Source of the DNA: Turbatrix aceti
Taxonomy: Eukaryota > Nematoda > Chromadorea > Rhabditida > Panagrolaimidae
Length of the DNA stretch: 64,000 nucleotides
Direction of reading: 5' to 3'
Assembly (NCBI GenBank): GCA_963969345.1
Contig: OZ017767.1
Span: 10,608,471 to 10,672,470, forward strand
Positions 61,381 to 64,000 of the stretch are shown piece after piece; positions within the stretch are counted from its first letter, which is position 1, and each line of letters begins with the position of its first letter. The notes beneath the pieces are model-generated. The model was not told the DNA's origin. It searched no databases and was given only the letters and a program-made list of their open reading frames with translations. Position numbers and translations under genes: made by a program.

Positions 61381-61680
61381 AGGGCCCGAAGGGCCCGCCT
61401 GGCTTGTTCAATTATTATAGCCGTGCTTCGCGCAGACGCTGCGGAGACCAGGTTCCCAGCGATAGTTTTCAAAGTGACTGCGGCAGGTGTGAACAACGCC
61501 CGGAAGGGCACGGTGATGCGCTCGCATTCTCAAAGGATGCGGCACTCTGCGCTAACATAATTCAAAAACAAGAGCATACCATTTTCGGCAATTGCCGACT
61601 GCGCGCAGGAGATCGCAAAAATTAGCCGTCTTGACTGCAGCTTCGAGTCCAGACAGCCGCGGCTGTTCGATCTGTGTACA
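61380..61680. other. GC-rich island inside AT-rich repeat DNA
   Basis: Composition jumps sharply for about 250 bases (GGGCCCGAAGGGCCCGCC at the start). Two overlapping frames on the plus strand stay open for 62-90 codons but lack conserved features or splice context. It could be a decayed gene piece or a transposon fragment; I did not recognise it. Confidence 0.3.
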
Positions 61681-62734
61681 AAAATAAAAAGCCTCAAAAA
61701 TTGACAAATCGATTTCGCCAAAAAACACATTTTTAATTATCGCCTCCCAGTTTTTAAACTCTCACTAGAAAAAAAAAAAAAAAAAAAATGAAAAAAAAAA
61801 AAAAGAAAAAAAAATGATTAAAACAACTCACTAGAAAAAATGATAAAAATTGGTGTCAAAAAGGTACCAATTTGCCTTAAAACGAAAAAGGAGGCTTATT
61901 TTGAACGAAATTTTCGTGTTTTGCGCTGTTGTTTACCTAATTGTGTTATTTTTGAACAATTTTACGCGTTTGACGCCAAATTTTTTTCAATGTCGGGGCA
62001 GGGTCGGCGCAACCCGGGCCAAGCCTAACCTCAAGCGGGCCGGGCCGACAAAAATTTGAACAGTTGACACCCTTGCTGCAGGATACTTTTTTTTTGGTTT
62101 TTATGGCATTTTGGCTTTTGCGCCGCGAACAGACTTCCCAAGGTCTGCTAAATTCCGGTTCACAGAGCTGTACAGAGTAGTAAATTTATTATCAGAATAA
62201 AGAAATTTATTCGTTTTCTGTACATACAAGAAAAAGCATTCGCGTAAAATTTTCGACAAGCTGTAAACTGTACAGAAAAAAATGTCTTTTACAGACAAAA
62301 AAAAATTTGAATTGACAACAAATCGTTTTTCTTTTCACAAACTTTTGCTACTTTTTTGCAAAAGTTATCATTTTTCATTTGCAAAGTGAAACGTATACGT
62401 TTCGATTGCTTCCGCCTTTCAAAAAATACTTATAAGCATTTTTTGAAAAGCGGAAACAAACTTTTTAGGTGGATTCTGCCGTGAGTTTTGTTTCAAAAAA
62501 GGGAATACAACATTTTTCCGTTTTTTCAGGTACTTTGCTTAGCAAAGTAGCAGTTTGCTATTAGTAATATCGGGGTTTCAGATTTTTTGAGGTTTTGGTG
62601 AGTTGTTTTTTTTGTGAAAAATATACACTGGGCAAATAATTTTTGTCGTTTCTTAAAAACGTAGTTTCCGTTGGCTAGCCAAGCTGCGTTCTAATGAACT
62701 CGTACGTTCACTAGAAGTCATATAGAATCTCAAC

Positions 62735-63078
62735 CAAGGCATAAAATGGGCCTCGAAATCAGGCCGCCGGCCGGCCTAAATTTTTAGGCCGAAGCCGAGG
62801 TGGCCGCGGCCTATTTTTTGAAAATTTTTTTTTGCATTATTTTAGGGTTATTTTTGCAAATTCGGAAAACAAATTTTTTGTAAACAATAATGTTATGAAA
62901 AAAATGCATAATAATAAATTTTCCTGTAGTAAAAAGTAAAAAAAAAACGAATGAAACACAAAAACGTCAGAAAATCATACTTTTTTTTGAAAAAAATCTC
63001 CTTTCGAATTTTTTTCCGGCTTTTCCCGGCTTCACCGGCCGGCCTTGAATCGAAAAGTCGGCCGGATTTTATGCCTTG
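62735..63078. mobile_element. hAT-type MITE with 8-bp target site duplication
   Basis: The 344-bp element is bounded by perfect inverted CAAGGCATAAAAT termini (62735-62747 and 63066-63078). The same 8 bases, ATCTCAAC, flank it directly at 62727-62734 and 63079-63086. Termini of form YARNG and 8-bp duplications are hallmarks of hAT transposons. The interior is A/T-rich with GGCCGGCC-rich subterminal parts in inverted order. It has no coding capacity, so it is mobilised in trans if at all. Perfect termini and duplication suggest recent insertion. Confidence 0.85.
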
Positions 63079-63086
63079 ATCTCAAC

Positions 63087-64000
63087 CACGAAAACAACGA
63101 AGAACAGAAAGAATTTCGTTGCAATGCCATTAAAAAAATGGTTGACGGCATTTTTTTGCCGCCGATGGCATGATTGTGCCAAATAATGTTGTCAATCATT
63201 CTTTGGCGTTGTGTCACAAATCATCGGCGCATCAAACGTGAAGAAAATGCTAATTTATAGGTGGTTTAGAAAATGAATCCCCCCAATACAGACTATTCAC
63301 AGCACTCTGTACATGCACATAGTTTAATTTTCTTTATACTGTTAGCGAATTATGTGAGTCGTTTTCACAGCTAACCTTGGGCAATTGTGCCCATTGTTAT
63401 GTATTTCAGTCAAAAGTTTGAGCCAATAGTCATTCTTTTTTTTGAACCAATTTTTCATTCTGCTTCCATGATTTTTTTGCCACTTTTTTCTTAATAAATT
63501 CAGACAATGTGTCAATGGAATTCAACGTTTCTCAATTAATGCTCCGAATCTCATGTTTGACAAAACATACCATGCAAATTTATTCACGACCATGATTAAA
63601 TTAATTTTCAAAAATCGCTGATTTCATCCCACGCTCAAAAAATTGTAAAACATAAATATTTCATAAATATTTCTTTAGCATCATAAAGTCAACCGAATGA
63701 AAAAAATCAGATGCAAGTTTGTACCACTTCTATACGATCAAATATGAATTTATAAACATTATGGGTCTATTATGCGCTGTTCTAAACATTCACACCATTT
63801 GTCTGTCTGTCCCAAAAAAAAATTAGTTAGCAAGCAAAAGCTGCGCAGAGAGGCCGTAAAAATACAAGCAGGGATCGTATAACTGGAGTATCTCCAAGTT
63901 CGACTCCCTCAAGTCTCTCCTAGTTTATTTGATGGCGCGAGCTTATATACAGAAATGATATGCAAATTTTAGGCAGTCAACAATATACATCAATAACGTT
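63087..64000. other. non-coding right edge
   Basis: AT-rich sequence with no supported gene. A segment at about 63846-63925 has a 7-bp acceptor-like stem and an AGTTCGACTCC word, but it does not fold as a tRNA. Confidence 0.5.

Larger units (their letters stand above)
60814..62734. other. repeat-rich non-coding region
   Basis: Apart from the degenerate GCRTTTTT tract, the GC-rich island and a long A run near 61767-61815 listed or noted here, no gene or RNA is supported. Confidence 0.5.

Noticed and set aside
61353..61625. Collagen-like start (GIQGPKGPPG) in a 90-codon frame
   Set aside because: Only three Gly-X-Y triplets, arising from a GGGCCC palindrome, with no further collagen pattern or signal peptide.
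63845..63925. Possible tRNA: GAGAGGC can pair with GTCTCTC and AGTTCGACTCC resembles a B box
   Set aside because: T-stem and D-stem do not pair and no anticodon loop fits, so it is not a tRNA gene.

Overview
The window is most likely from a nematode. The beta-spectrin N-terminus carries the UNC-70-type 'DYSNGRD' stretch. Most 3' splice sites read (T)TTTCAG or TTTTAG, introns are short and T-rich, and several ATGs lie just after an acceptor-like site, as expected for spliced-leader addition. Exons are fairly GC-rich. Introns and intergenic DNA are AT-rich with long A and T runs. All exon models below were built by hand from splice sites and reading phase, and every multi-exon model closes in frame.

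Layout. 0.8-2.3 kb: a small His/Asp-rich protein behind a TATA box (+) and mitochondrial ribosomal protein S12 (-). 2.5-5.0 kb: a LOTUS/Tudor-like protein (-), divergent from splicing factor SF3B1 (+, 5.4-11.1 kb). 13.0-22.9 kb: beta-spectrin/unc-70 (-) with two alternative first exons. 24.1 kb: a truncated inverted copy of the spectrin CH1 region. 25.2-26.9 kb: two neighbouring foldback (inverted-repeat) elements. 26.9-32.8 kb: no recognisable gene. 32.9-34.7 kb: DPM1 and mitochondrial ribosomal protein L55 (-). 36.7-41.5 kb: exportin-1/CRM1 (+). 42.4-43.8 kb: a small secreted peptide precursor (+). 43.9-46.4 kb: CDC73/parafibromin (-), divergent from Zwilch (+, 46.7-49.6 kb). 50.0-55.5 kb: symplekin (+). 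56.0-57.4 kb: a membrane-anchored protein with two 8-cysteine modules (+). 57.4-64 kb: repeat-rich DNA holding a candidate TIR element, an orphan two-exon gene tail and a clear hAT-type MITE with 8-bp target duplications.

Most genes are core housekeeping functions: splicing (SF3B1), 3'-end formation (symplekin), Paf1-complex transcription (CDC73), nuclear export (XPO1), the spindle checkpoint (Zwilch), mitochondrial translation (S12, L55), glycosylation precursor synthesis (DPM1) and the membrane skeleton (spectrin). Three same-strand pairs are spaced like nematode operons: LOTUS/Tudor to S12, L55 to DPM1, and Zwilch to symplekin. The less expected parts are the two small extracellular proteins, the duplicated spectrin fragment, the repeat modules shared between introns of neighbouring genes, and the mobile-element zone at the right end.
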